In this document: one piece after another, positions 1 through 6,868 of the stretch
How the letters are laid out: every line of letters begins with the position of its first letter
How positions within the stretch are numbered: position 1 is the stretch's first letter
Source of the DNA: Porticoccus sp.
GTDB taxonomy: Bacteria; Pseudomonadota; Gammaproteobacteria; Pseudomonadales; Porticoccaceae
Assembly: GCA_011049795.1 (NCBI GenBank)
Contig: DRHD01000311.1
Location: 1-12,167, forward strand
Direction: 5' to 3'
Length of the DNA: 12,167 nucleotides
Position numbers and translations under genes: made by a program
Notes under the pieces: model-generated
The model's input: only the letters and a program-made list of their open reading frames with translations
The model's database searches: none
What the model was told of the DNA's origin: nothing

Positions 1-1347
1 ACCGAAGTGACTGTACAAGGTTGGCTTCGCAGCCGTCGTGATTCAAAAGCCGGTATTTCATTCATGGCTATCCATGATGGCAGTTGTTTGGCTGCTATTC
101 AGGCGGTAGTGCCTGCGGAGTTGGAGAATTACCAGTCTGAGATATTACTGGCAGGCGCTGGCTGTGCGGTGACGGTGAGCGGTGAGTTGGTTAGTTCTCA
201 AGGCAAGGGCCAGGCTTTTGAGATTCAAGCCAAGGTGGTGGAGGTGGTAGGTTGGGTTGATGAACCGGAAACCTACCCCATCGCAAAAAAGCGCCACAGC
301 TTTGAATATCTCCGCTCTGTGGCCCATCTCCGCCCACGCACCAATACCTTCGGTGCCATTACCCGTGTGCGCACGGTGTTGGCGAATGCTATCCATAACT
401 ATTTCTTTGATCATGGTTTTCAGTGGGTCAACACGCCGTTGATCACCACCAGTGATTGTGAAGGTGCTGGTGAAATGTTTAGAGTCAGCAATTTGGATCT
501 GGCGAATTTACCGCGTACGGAGTTAGGCGGCGTAGATTTTTCACAGGACTTTTTTGCAGAAGAAGCTTTTCTTACGGTGTCTGGGCAGCTCAATGTAGAG
601 GCCTATTGTTTGGCCATGTCAAAAGTGTATACCTTTGGTCCAACTTTTCGTGCCGAAAATTCTAATACCAGCCGTCATCTTTCAGAATTTTGGATGGTAG
701 AACCTGAAATTGCTTTTGCTGACCTCAATGATAATGCTAGTTTGGCAGAAGACTTTTTGAGTTATTTGTTTAAGGTGGTGTTGGATAAGTGCGAAGATGA
801 TCTTGCGTTTTTTAATCAGTTTGTCGATAAAACCTGTCTTCAGCGTTTGCAGACGGTAGCTGATAAAAATTTCGTGCGTATGGATTACAGTGAAGCGATA
901 GATATTTTAGCCTCGACCAAAAAGAAATTTGAGTTTCCAGTGAAGTGGGGCTTGGACTTACAGTCCGAGCATGAGCGATTTTTATGTGAAGATCATGTGG
1001 GTGCCCCCGTCATCGTGATGAATTACCCTAAGGATATAAAAGCGTTTTATATGCGGATGAATGATGATGAAAAAACGGTAGCGGCAATGGATGTTTTGGC
1101 GCCGGGTATCGGTGAGATTATTGGTGGTAGTCAGCGTGAAGAACGAATTGATGTATTGGATGCACGGATGGCGGAACAAAGCGTGGGTGAGGATTTGTGG
1201 TGGTATCGAGATTTACGGCGATATGGGACAGTGCCACACGCCGGTTTTGGTTTGGGATTTGAGCGTTTAATCAGTTATGTGACGGGTATGGAGAATATTC
1301 GCGATGTTATTCCTTTTCCCAGAACGCCGGGCCACGCCCCCTTTTAA
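1..1347 (+). CDS. asnS: Asparaginyl-tRNA synthetase, 5' end outside the window
   Basis: Cytosolic class IIb aminoacyl-tRNA synthetase that charges tRNA-Asn with asparagine, using ATP. The frame is open from base 1. A GTG at base 7 could be taken as a start, but the reading Thr-Glu-Val-Thr-Val aligns inside the N-terminal OB fold of E. coli AsnS around residue 18. About 17 codons are therefore missing, and 448 are present of an expected total near 465. The OB-fold (anticodon-binding) core includes [10 protein letters not shown]. The catalytic domain starts near HSFEYLR and HLRPRTN. Class II motif 2 is seen as [16 protein letters not shown] and motif 3 as [10 protein letters not shown] near the C-terminus. 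The C-terminus ends in the usual FPRTPG stretch. All landmarks are intact, so the gene looks functional. It is followed by about 170 bases before the next gene, which shows no functional link. Confidence 0.97.
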   Translation, partial: TEVTVQGWLRSRRDSKAGISFMAIHDGSCLAAIQAVVPAELENYQSEILLAGAGCAVTVSGELVSSQGKGQAFEIQAKVVEVVGWVDEPETYPIAKKRHSFEYLRSVAHLRPRTNTFGAITRVRTVLANAIHNYFFDHGFQWVNTPLITTSDCEGAGEMFRVSNLDLANLPRTELGGVDFSQDFFAEEAFLTVSGQLNVEAYCLAMSKVYTFGPTFRAENSNTSRHLSEFWMVEPEIAFADLNDNASLAEDFLSYLFKVVLDKCEDDLAFFNQFVDKTCLQRLQTVADKNFVRMDYSEAIDILASTKKKFEFPVKWGLDLQSEHERFLCEDHVGAPVIVMNYPKDIKAFYMRMNDDEKTVAAMDVLAPGIGEIIGGSQREERIDVLDARMAEQSVGEDLWWYRDLRRYGTVPHAGFGLGFERLISYVTGMENIRDVIPFPRTPGHAPF

Positions 1348-1457
1348 AAGTTAGAGGGCAATAGCTAGAGAGTAATAGCTTGAAATTATTTTAATTGTGA
1401 TAATTTGAGCCTTAGGGCTCTAATTCCCCTTGGGGCGCCATGAATAAAACTGGCGTC

Positions 1458-1479
1458 CAAAATGCTAAGTCGCATTTTG
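1458..1479 (+). terminator. Possible terminator hairpin after asnS
   Basis: A perfect 8-bp inverted repeat (CAAAATGC, loop TAAGTC, GCATTTTG) lies about 110 bases after the asnS stop. Its 3' arm ends in a T run followed by TTTAAATTT. A shorter GAGCC/GGCTC hairpin lies at 1407-1420. Both are AT-rich and weak, so the call is tentative. The hairpin could also belong to the leader of the next gene. Confidence 0.25.
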
Positions 1480-1516
1480 TTTAAATTTGTTATTTGTCAT
1501 AGAGCAGGAGAATAGA

Positions 1517-1996
1517 ATGCCAGAGTTTACGCGGGAAGAATTGGAGCAGGCCTTGGTGACCTTTAATGAAAAGCGAGACCGCTCATCTGAAACGGGAGAC
1601 TGGTCAATTTGGGCCTCTAATTTTACCGATGATGCCGATTATGTTGAGCATGGTTACGGTGATTTTAAAGGGCGTAAGGCGATTGAAGAGTGGATCACGG
1701 GCGTGATGGCGCCTTTTCCGCATATGCTGTTTCCACAAACCTGGGTAGTCTTCGATGAGGCGACGGGAACCATCACCATGGAGGTGATCAACTTGCTAAA
1801 ACATCCAACCGATCCCGAGCATGAAGGCTTTGGTTTTCCTAATTGGACACGGTTGACTTACGCGGGTAATGGCCAGTTTTCGAAAGAAGAAGATATCTAT
1901 AACCCTGCCCGTGATGCGGGTGACGTGATTAAAGCGTGGATAGCTGCTGGCGGAAAGTTTGAAAGTGGCGAGCAGGTAAAATTAAAACATAACTAG
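1517..1996 (+). CDS. SnoaL-like / NTF2-superfamily small protein
   Basis: A 159-residue soluble protein with no signal peptide or membrane segment. The pattern of an N-terminal helix, an early acidic and aromatic stretch (WASNFTDDADYVEH), a helix around IEEWITG and then alternating strands ending in WTRLTYAGNG matches the cone-shaped NTF2/SnoaL fold. That fold is used by many small isomerases, dehydratases and ligand-binding proteins. I cannot name the substrate. The ATG at 1517 is chosen because AGGAG at 1506-1510 sits six bases upstream. An in-frame TTG at 1487 has no such site. The gene stands alone, with asnS before it and a gene relic after it. Confidence 0.75.
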   Translation: MPEFTREELEQALVTFNEKRDRSSETGDWSIWASNFTDDADYVEHGYGDFKGRKAIEEWITGVMAPFPHMLFPQTWVVFDEATGTITMEVINLLKHPTDPEHEGFGFPNWTRLTYAGNGQFSKEEDIYNPARDAGDVIKAWIAAGGKFESGEQVKLKHN

Positions 1997-2033
1997 TTAC
2001 ATAACTAATTAATAGCGACGATAAACAACAAAA

Positions 2034-2204
2034 ATGTTGCATAGAATCTGATTAAAAATTTTTGTTATTGGCTTTGTCTCAGCACTTTACCAGTGGGTAG
2101 ATGCTGGCGATAGTGATGTCTTTCAGCGCATCGTTAAGGTCAGTTTTGATATGGCTTCGCTGTCAGTGGAGTTGTCGCTTGGTTTTATGGTTAGCGGTAA
2201 TTAG
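2034..2204 (+). pseudogene. Relic of SpmA-like nucleoside-recognition (Gate) domain protein, N-terminal fragment
   Basis: From an ATG at 2034 the frame reads MLHRI, then TGA at 2049-2051. It continues open for 50 codons (2052-2201) to TAG at 2202-2204. The open part includes FVIGFVSALYQW, GDSDVF and FDMASLSVELSLG. These follow, in order and spacing, the N-terminus I remember for the SpmA/nucleoside-recognition membrane proteins: Met-Leu-Asn-x-Ile-Trp, a first helix, a short GD-x-x-VF stretch, then FDMA-x-x-(S/A)-(V/F)-E. The TGA falls where the family has tryptophan, a one-base change from TGG. After LSLG the match stops, and the methyltransferase gene begins on the other strand. Intact family members have hundreds of residues, so this would be a truncated, nonsense-mutated remnant. 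The family match is from memory, and no usable Shine-Dalgarno site is visible. Confidence 0.55.
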
Positions 2205-2836
2205 TCCAACGGTTTCTGTGCACGAATGGTTTTCACCACATCCAGATAAATATTATTGACCTCGGTAATTTCAAATCCGGCTTTGTTAACATTATCCACG
2301 GTGGGGCGATTCATCTCGGGGCCAAATTTATTTGTTAGTGGAGTCATAATATTTAGCATCAGGTTGAACGGAAAAAATCGACTGCCGGTATGTTCAAACA
2401 TGAGTATCTCGCCACCGGGTTTCAACACACGAAGTAATGACTTTAAACCTTCGATAGGATCGGGCACTGAACAGAAAGAGCAAGACGTAAAAATTTGATC
2501 AAAGGTTCCATCGTCAAAATCGAGTTCGTGTACATCCATCACCGTTGCATTGATGGTGCCGTTATAGGCGGCAATGCGAGGCTCGGAAAACTTCAGCATT
2601 TCTGGGCTGATATCGATGGCGGTAATATTACGTTGTGGAGGAAAGCAGGGAATATCGAGGCCGGTACCGAGTGCCATAAATAAAATATTGCCCTCTCCCA
2701 TGCGGCTGAATAATTTTTGCTTGGCTGGTTGCCAGCGCTTTTCTGCGCCTTCTCCTGCCATTAAATCGAAGGTGGCGGCGGCGCGGTCCCATTTATTACG
2801 GGTGATCAGTGCTCTGGAGATACTGTTTTCAGCCAT
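2201..2836 (-). CDS. Class I SAM-dependent methyltransferase (UbiE/Methyltransf_11 type)
   Basis: A 211-residue cytosolic protein with a Rossmann-like methyltransferase fold. SAM-binding motif I is LFMALGTGLD (residues 52-61). The ribose-contacting acid is D75 in ITAIDIS, the adenine-side motif is MDVHELDF (100-107), and the post-motif loop LRVLKPGG is at 135-142. The first glycine position of motif I is alanine, a variant seen in related methyltransferases. The substrate cannot be read from the sequence: it could be a lipid, a quinone or another small molecule. The ATG at 2836 is preferred over an in-frame ATG at 2866. It follows GGGAG by nine bases and lies one base after the stop of the membrane-protein gene, implying co-transcription and probably translational coupling. 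Its own stop overlaps the gene relic on the opposite strand. Confidence 0.85.
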   Translation of the reverse strand: MAENSISRALITRNKWDRAAATFDLMAGEGAEKRWQPAKQKLFSRMGEGNILFMALGTGLDIPCFPPQRNITAIDISPEMLKFSEPRIAAYNGTINATVMDVHELDFDDGTFDQIFTSCSFCSVPDPIEGLKSLLRVLKPGGEILMFEHTGSRFFPFNLMLNIMTPLTNKFGPEMNRPTVDNVNKAGFEITEVNNIYLDVVKTIRAQKPLD

Positions 2837-2837
2837 G

Positions 2838-3236
2838 TTACTTTGCTCCCTCAGGTCGACCCTCATAGCTTAATCCCTGTAGTCGGCCATTGAATGACCA
2901 GCATAAAGCGATCACTGCCAGCCCGATTAACAAGCCGTAGAGGCTTGCATCGATGAGGGTTAAGTGACCCATCGAGCAGCGCATACCAACAATCATCCCG
3001 GCCCACATACCACTGATCATCACCGGTAACATGACCTCCATAGCGCCGAAATAGCGCATGAACAAGGCCAGGGCCAGTAACATCGCTATCACCATTCCAA
3101 CAATCATGGCTAAAATCATGGCGACAAGCATGGGCCAACTGGTATCAATTAACCAGTAACAGAAGAGGGCCGCGGCGATCCCTGCGAGGCAGTTGGCGAT
3201 CAGGTCGCCGATGAGAAAATAAGCAGTGTGTGGCAT
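2838..3236 (-). CDS. Small methionine-rich membrane protein, unknown function
   Basis: A 132-residue protein with about four hydrophobic segments (roughly residues 5-29, 35-59, 66-86 and 96-114). It has a short polar C-terminal tail rich in Gly, Arg and Glu. I do not recognise the family. Residues 35-90 hold about 13 methionines, often spaced three to five apart, as well as small-residue packing motifs such as GMWAG. The second ATG (3236) is chosen because GGAG lies six bases upstream. The first ATG (3248) has no such site. It is the first gene of a two-gene unit with the methyltransferase, so the two may act together, for example on a membrane substrate, but that is inference from position only. 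Confidence 0.7.
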   Translation of the reverse strand: MPHTAYFLIGDLIANCLAGIAAALFCYWLIDTSWPMLVAMILAMIVGMVIAMLLALALFMRYFGAMEVMLPVMISGMWAGMIVGMRCSMGHLTLIDASLYGLLIGLAVIALCWSFNGRLQGLSYEGRPEGAK

Positions 3237-3405
3237 GGAAAACTCCATTGCGGATAAAATTCGTCCAAAACTAGGTGAAATTACGGGAAATGTGAAGCAT
3301 TACAGCTCATTTTTGTGCATTTTTTTAATAGTCGTCCATACTTAGACTGTGGCAAGGTACTAGCAACGGTTTATGTTGTTGCTTGCTTACATGAGGTAGA
3401 GGTAT

Positions 3406-3708
3406 ATGGCTTTAGCCAAAAATGAATCTGGAATCATTGATGAAATGTCTATCGTGGATGTATTCACCAAGTTGATTTTTGATGCGGACTCGGTATTGGA
3501 TGAGAGCGAGAATCTGATTATTGAGCTATTAGCGCAAGCCGATTCATCTATGGTTGATGCCTCGCGGCGCGATATTAGCGAGTTTTTACGCTCAATGGCT
3601 GTTGATGAAATGATTACTGTGGTTGGCCAGGTAAAGCGTCGCCTCGATCAGCAGCAGGGTATTATCGCGGCTAACAAGTCTCATCATCGCCACTCCCTTC
3701 GCCGTTAG
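3406..3708 (+). CDS. Hypothetical 100-residue helical protein
   Basis: A small soluble protein of unknown function. The body is acidic and predicted mostly helical, with hydrophobic heptad-like spacing in VDVFTKLIF, NLIIELLAQ and ITVVGQVKRRL. It ends in a basic, histidine-containing tail (HHRHSLRR). There is no signal peptide, cysteine or recognisable catalytic motif. The ATG is preceded by two purine-rich sites, GAGG at 3393-3396 (nine bases away) and GAGG at 3399-3402 (three bases away, too close). It diverges from the membrane-protein/methyltransferase pair across about 170 bases. I cannot assign it to a family. Codon use resembles its neighbours, which supports a real gene. Confidence 0.65.
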   Translation: MALAKNESGIIDEMSIVDVFTKLIFDADSVLDESENLIIELLAQADSSMVDASRRDISEFLRSMAVDEMITVVGQVKRRLDQQQGIIAANKSHHRHSLRR

Positions 3709-3970
3709 TCTATTGATTTAATTAGTTTTTCCCTTCTTATTAGCTACCTGCTGATTGTATAATTTGCGAAATTAGTCCTATTTTCTATTGTTGTTATTTG
3801 TCGGCGCCTCGGTATTATGTGCGGCGTTAAACCTATTTTGAGTGGTTGACAGGGTTGTCGCCGTATACGCTTTTCTTTTTTCTATGGAGTGCACAGCCTA
3901 TTAGCTGTACACAGGGGCTAACCTCGTTAGCTTATTAAAAGAGAGCAAAGGTAGTTCTGTGAGGTGTGAG
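3709..3970 (+). other. Non-coding leader region before the zinc-ribbon gene
   Basis: 262 bases without a supported gene. A perfect TATAAT lies at 3758-3763, but the hexamer 17 bases upstream (TCTTAT) does not resemble a -35 box, so a promoter here is only possible. A TTGACA at 3846-3851 lacks a well-spaced -10. A pyrimidine tract (TTTTCTTTTTTCT) spans about 3871-3883. Two hairpins follow at 3889-3931 and are listed separately. If the TATAAT is used, the mRNA leader would be about 200 nt. Confidence 0.4.
3889..3931 (+). promoter_or_regulatory. Two adjacent hairpins in the zinc-ribbon gene leader
   Basis: The first is GTGCACAGC, loop CTATTA, then GCTGTACAC (3889-3912), nine positions with one mismatch. 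The second is GCTAAC, loop CTC, then GTTAGC (3917-3931), perfect over six pairs. They lie about 40 bases before the start codon and have no T run after them, so they do not look like terminators. The first could instead be a dyad operator. The function is unknown. Confidence 0.35.
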
Positions 3971-4459
3971 ATGTCTGAAGTCCCTGCTGAAGCGACCAGT
4001 TCTGAGCGTTATAGCGTCGTTGTGAGTGGTAAGATTGCTGAGGGTTTTGAGCTGAGTCAGGTCAAAGCCAGTGTCGGCACATTGTTTAAATTGGATGAAG
4101 GTCGGGTCGAAAAATTATTTTCCGGCAAGCCAGTGGCGATTCGTCGTGGCGTTGAAAAAGCAAGCGCACTGAAACTGCGTTCTGCTTTAGCTAAAGTGGG
4201 TGCGATTGCAGTGATTAAAGTTGCTCGGGCTACGGCTGAGGCGGTAACTAATAATACTCAGCCTAGTGAAAAAAGGGTTGAAGTAGAAGCAGCTAAACCG
4301 TTTGACAAGCTTACGCCGGATATCAGTTGCCCCCGTTGCGGTCATGAGCAACCTTTTATTACCGCTTGCGGTTTATGCAAAATGGATTTAGCTCTGCATA
4401 TCCAAAGATTAAAGCGCAAACAGCAGATGAGGGATTTTCGTCAGCAGCAAGCTAGCTAG
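3971..4459 (+). CDS. Zinc-ribbon protein with N-terminal small alpha/beta domain, unknown function
   Basis: A 162-residue soluble protein in three parts. Residues 13-83 form a compact domain (YSVVVSGKIAEGF, then a helix, then KLFSGKPVAIRRG, then a long helix ending KVGAIAVIKV). This resembles an N-terminal module I have seen in uncharacterised gammaproteobacterial proteins. Residues 84-115 are a variable polar linker. The C-terminus carries C120-x2-C123-x9-C133-x2-C136, a likely zinc ribbon, followed by a basic helix. No enzymatic motif is visible; nucleic-acid or protein binding is a guess. ATG 3971 is chosen over an in-frame GTG at 3959 because GAGG at 3961-3964 lies six bases upstream. The last codons, Ala-Ser-stop, fall inside the terminal repeat of the downstream element, so the original C-terminus may have been altered. 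Confidence 0.75.
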   Translation: MSEVPAEATSSERYSVVVSGKIAEGFELSQVKASVGTLFKLDEGRVEKLFSGKPVAIRRGVEKASALKLRSALAKVGAIAVIKVARATAEAVTNNTQPSEKRVEVEAAKPFDKLTPDISCPRCGHEQPFITACGLCKMDLALHIQRLKRKQQMRDFRQQQAS

Positions 4460-4713
4460 TACCCATCCATAAGCGTCATTCCCGCGAAGGCGGGAATCCA
4501 GAGCGACGAAGTGATTGACTCGGCTGACAAACAGAAAGTACTAAACACACACTATTATTACAGTGTTTAACGAATAAATTTGATGTCGAAATAAACGGTC
4601 GGGGTATCGCAACTGGATTCCCGCCTACCCCAGGGCACCCTCACTTGCGCTGCAATTCACCTTGTTCGCGGGAATGACGAGAATGGGGTGTTTATGGATG
4701 GGCACTAACTAGC
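4451..4713. mobile_element. MITE-like non-coding inverted-repeat element between convergent genes
   Basis: The two ends form a 22-bp terminal inverted repeat (4451-4472 and 4692-4713) identical at 20 positions, sharing the core CCCATCCATAA. Inside lies a second inverted pair. The left copy at 4474-4501 is itself a hairpin, and its reverse complement is found at 4613-4625 plus 4665-4679, split by 39 extra bases at the hairpin tip. There is no coding capacity in between. This fits a non-autonomous element of roughly 250 bases. The outer bases are rich in the palindromes CTAG and AGCT, so a target-site duplication cannot be assigned with certainty. The element lies exactly between two converging genes and contributes both stop codons. 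When transcribed it would fold strongly and may act as a two-way terminator. Confidence 0.7.
4478..4497. repeat. dRS3-like ATTCCC...GGGAAT hairpin repeat
   Basis: A perfect 8-bp inverted repeat, ATTCCCGC, loop GAAG, GCGGGAAT. The outline ATTCCC, eight bases, GGGAAT is that of the neisserial dRS3 repeat. Similar sequences are scattered through many proteobacterial intergenic regions. Here it is the left inner arm of the larger element; the right copy is split at 4613-4625 and 4665-4679. Confidence 0.7.
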
Positions 4714-6708
4714 TGCTGCGGCAGCTTTTTCACTGTTGTCAGTTTCTGTAGTGACCGGTGTTGGAAGCGTAAAACGGATATTGCGCCGGTTACAATCAAC
4801 TTCACTTACGGTCACTTCAATGGCTTGATCCAGTTCAATGGTTAGGGTTTTACTGCTGAGCCTTAAACGCATGGGATCGAAGCTATACTTTTCTTTCAGC
4901 AAACGCGTTTCAACAAAACCTTCTATCAGGTGTTCATCCAACCTAACAGTGAAACCATTGCTGTTTATTTGAGAGATTTTTCCACTAAATGTTTTGCCAA
5001 CTAATGGCTGCATAAATTGGCATTTTAGCCATTGTTCCATTTGAAAACGAGCTTGACGAGAATTGTCTTGCCCTTGCTGGATAATGCCTAATTGTTCCTG
5101 GCTAACCACTGTGTCGACTTGTTGATGTAGTTTGTTTTTAATCAAACGGTGTACCGTCAGGTCACTATATTTTCGGATGGGCGAAGTAAAGGTTGTGTAG
5201 GCGGGTAAGCCCATGCCGTGATGGGGAAGTGCTTCTGTACTTAAGCGGCTGCGCTCGAGTAAGCGGCTGAGCACGGCGCGAAGAGGAAACTCCAAGCTAT
5301 CATCGTCTATGCTTTTCATTAGCTGCTGATAACCTTCGGGGCTGGAAAAATCTATATCAGTGAGGTTGAGTTGTTCTTCAGCGAGTTTACGGACATCGGC
5401 CAGACGTTCAGGTCGAAATCCAGGGTGACTGATAAAAAGTCCATTTTCACCTAACATGGTTGCTGCGCAGCGATTGGCGAGAATCATACATTCTTCCACC
5501 ACCGAGTTGGCGCTGTTCTTTTGCTGTGGTTCGATATGATCAATTTTACGCTGGGCATTAAGTACCAAACGGTATTCCTGCCGATTGGGAATAACCAGGT
5601 TTTTTTCCTGTCGATTCGTCAACAGGGCTTTGCTGAGTGCTTGCAAGACGGAGAGTGTTTCACCATGGCTTACACAGTCGCTAAGTTGATCATCGCCCTT
5701 TGTTTTATCTAAAGGGTTGTCCAAATAAGTCGAAACATTTTTATAGCTCAACTTTGCTTTCGAACAGACTAACGCTTCAATAATATGGTAATTATTGATG
5801 CTGCCATCGGCGTTAATATCGATTTGGCAGACCAGTGCAGGGCGGGTTTGTTGTGGCGCCAGGGAGCATAGGCTATTGGCTAGTTTTTCTGGCAGCATGG
5901 GCGTTGGTCTGCCGGGCATATAAGTCGACGTTGCTCTTTGGCGTGCTAACTTATCGAGTTCAGAATCAGGGGCGATTAAAGCGCTGGGGTCAGCAATGGC
6001 CACTTGTAATTGCCAGCCAGTATCGGTTTTCTGTGCGAACAGTGCATCATCCATATCCAGCGTGCTGGCGGCATCGATGGTGATAAAAGGCGTTGCTGTC
6101 AGGTCTTGTCTTTGTTCTGTGTCAACGGTCAGTAAGCTGTCTTGCCAGTTTTCTGGCCAGGCAGGATCAAGCTGAAATTTACTGACGGCGTAATCGGATT
6201 CAATGCCGGTTTTATCCGGACTGCCGATAATCTCCAAAATTTTTGCTTGTGGTTTGGCCTTGGGGTAGGGGTGGCGATTAATTTTGCAGCGGATAAAATC
6301 ACCGGGCTTTGCCTCTTTGCGCGCTTGTGGGGGAATAAATATCCAGCGACTTAAATTAGGTAAGTCCGGTTCTACAAAATGCCCTTGTCCTTTTTGAATA
6401 TAACGGCCGGTAAATTCATTGAGCGGTGAGGTTAATAACTTTTCCACCGTGCCGCTGATTTTAACTTTACTGTCCTTTTTTTCCTGGGTCTTTTTATCCT
6501 GGGTACTGGTGATCAGGATATGTACCCGGTCGCCAGGGAAAACCTTTTGCATTTCGTCCGGGCTGAGAAAAATTTCCCGACCATCATCCAGTACCACAAA
6601 GCCAAATTTTCGCTGGGTGCCCTTTACGGTACCATCAGCATATTCTTTGCTGTCTTCAATGTTCTGTTTGAGTTGCTTAAGCTGGGAGAGGGTGTCCTTG
6701 TCTAACAT
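4705..6708 (-). CDS. rnb: Exoribonuclease II (RNase II)
   Basis: A 3'-to-5' processive hydrolytic exoribonuclease that degrades single-stranded mRNA in the cytosol. With this start it has 667 residues; E. coli RNase II has 644. An N-terminal cold-shock domain (about 25-95) carries the pattern GTVKGTQRKFGFV. The RNB catalytic domain contains FITIDAASTLDMDDALFA with the four metal-binding aspartates D212, D218, D220 and D221. Further conserved stretches are PGRPTPMLPEKLANSLCSL and YTTFTSPIRKYSDL. A C-terminal S1 domain holds GKISQINSNGFTVRL. There is no N-terminal helix-turn-helix extension as in RNase R. The start at 6708 is preferred because MLDKDTLSQLKQ aligns with the E. coli N-terminus. 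An in-frame ATG at 6792 would add 28 unrelated residues across an inverted repeat. Neither start has a clear Shine-Dalgarno site. The terminal Ala-Ser-stop lies in the adjacent element's repeat. Confidence 0.93.
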   Translation of the reverse strand: MLDKDTLSQLKQLKQNIEDSKEYADGTVKGTQRKFGFVVLDDGREIFLSPDEMQKVFPGDRVHILITSTQDKKTQEKKDSKVKISGTVEKLLTSPLNEFTGRYIQKGQGHFVEPDLPNLSRWIFIPPQARKEAKPGDFIRCKINRHPYPKAKPQAKILEIIGSPDKTGIESDYAVSKFQLDPAWPENWQDSLLTVDTEQRQDLTATPFITIDAASTLDMDDALFAQKTDTGWQLQVAIADPSALIAPDSELDKLARQRATSTYMPGRPTPMLPEKLANSLCSLAPQQTRPALVCQIDINADGSINNYHIIEALVCSKAKLSYKNVSTYLDNPLDKTKGDDQLSDCVSHGETLSVLQALSKALLTNRQEKNLVIPNRQEYRLVLNAQRKIDHIEPQQKNSANSVVEECMILANRCAATMLGENGLFISHPGFRPERLADVRKLAEEQLNLTDIDFSSPEGYQQLMKSIDDDSLEFPLRAVLSRLLERSRLSTEALPHHGMGLPAYTTFTSPIRKYSDLTVHRLIKNKLHQQVDTVVSQEQLGIIQQGQDNSRQARFQMEQWLKCQFMQPLVGKTFSGKISQINSNGFTVRLDEHLIEGFVETRLLKEKYSFDPMRLRLSSKTLTIELDQAIEVTVSEVDCNRRNIRFTLPTPVTTETDNSEKAAAAAS

Positions 6709-6744
6709 GCCAATAGGTACCAAAGTGTTGCTGTAAGAATCGAT

Positions 6745-6779
6745 AAAAGGGCATGACAGGATAGTTGTAATGCCCTTTT
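6745..6779 (-). promoter_or_regulatory. Perfect 10-bp inverted repeat upstream of the RNase II start
   Basis: On the minus strand the sequence reads AAAAGGGCAT, 15 bases, then ATGCCCTTTT. The 3' arm lies 36 bases before the preferred start codon. In RNA it would make a GC-centred stem ending in a U run, like a leader terminator or attenuator. As DNA it could be an operator. Its presence argues against translation from the upstream ATG at 6792. I cannot tell which role applies. Confidence 0.5.
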
Positions 6780-6822
6780 GTGTGAGGTGCATAGCCTAGC
6801 GGAAATTACAGAGAAAGTCAGT

Positions 6823-6854
6823 TGAAAAGGCAGTGTTGTTGAGTCAACACTGCC
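6823..6854 (-). terminator. Rho-independent terminator of the short-chain dehydrogenase gene
   Basis: A perfect 10-bp stem (GGCAGTGTTG, loop of six, CAACACTGCC) begins 14 bases after the dehydrogenase stop codon. On the minus strand it is followed by TTTTCAACT. The stem is strong but the T run is short. It separates this gene from the downstream RNase II gene on the same strand. Confidence 0.7.
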
Positions 6855-6868
6855 GCTGGGAGCTGCGC

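Noticed and set aside
2041..2100. Minus-strand reading LPTGKVLR resembling the C-terminal motif of AMP-binding (acyl-CoA synthetase) enzymes
   Set aside because: Only eight residues match, and the flanking frame is broken by stops. The plus-strand reading of the same bases gives a much longer, ordered match to SpmA-like proteins.
2863..3138. 91-codon minus-strand frame inside the membrane-protein gene
   Set aside because: It is an out-of-frame shadow rich in His, Trp and Arg, with no start signal. The overlapping frame has a coherent membrane topology.
6709..6792. 28 extra N-terminal codons of RNase II from the ATG at 6792
   Set aside because: They do not resemble other RNase II N-termini, span the perfect inverted repeat at 6745-6779, and have no ribosome-binding site. 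The ATG at 6708 aligns with the E. coli start.
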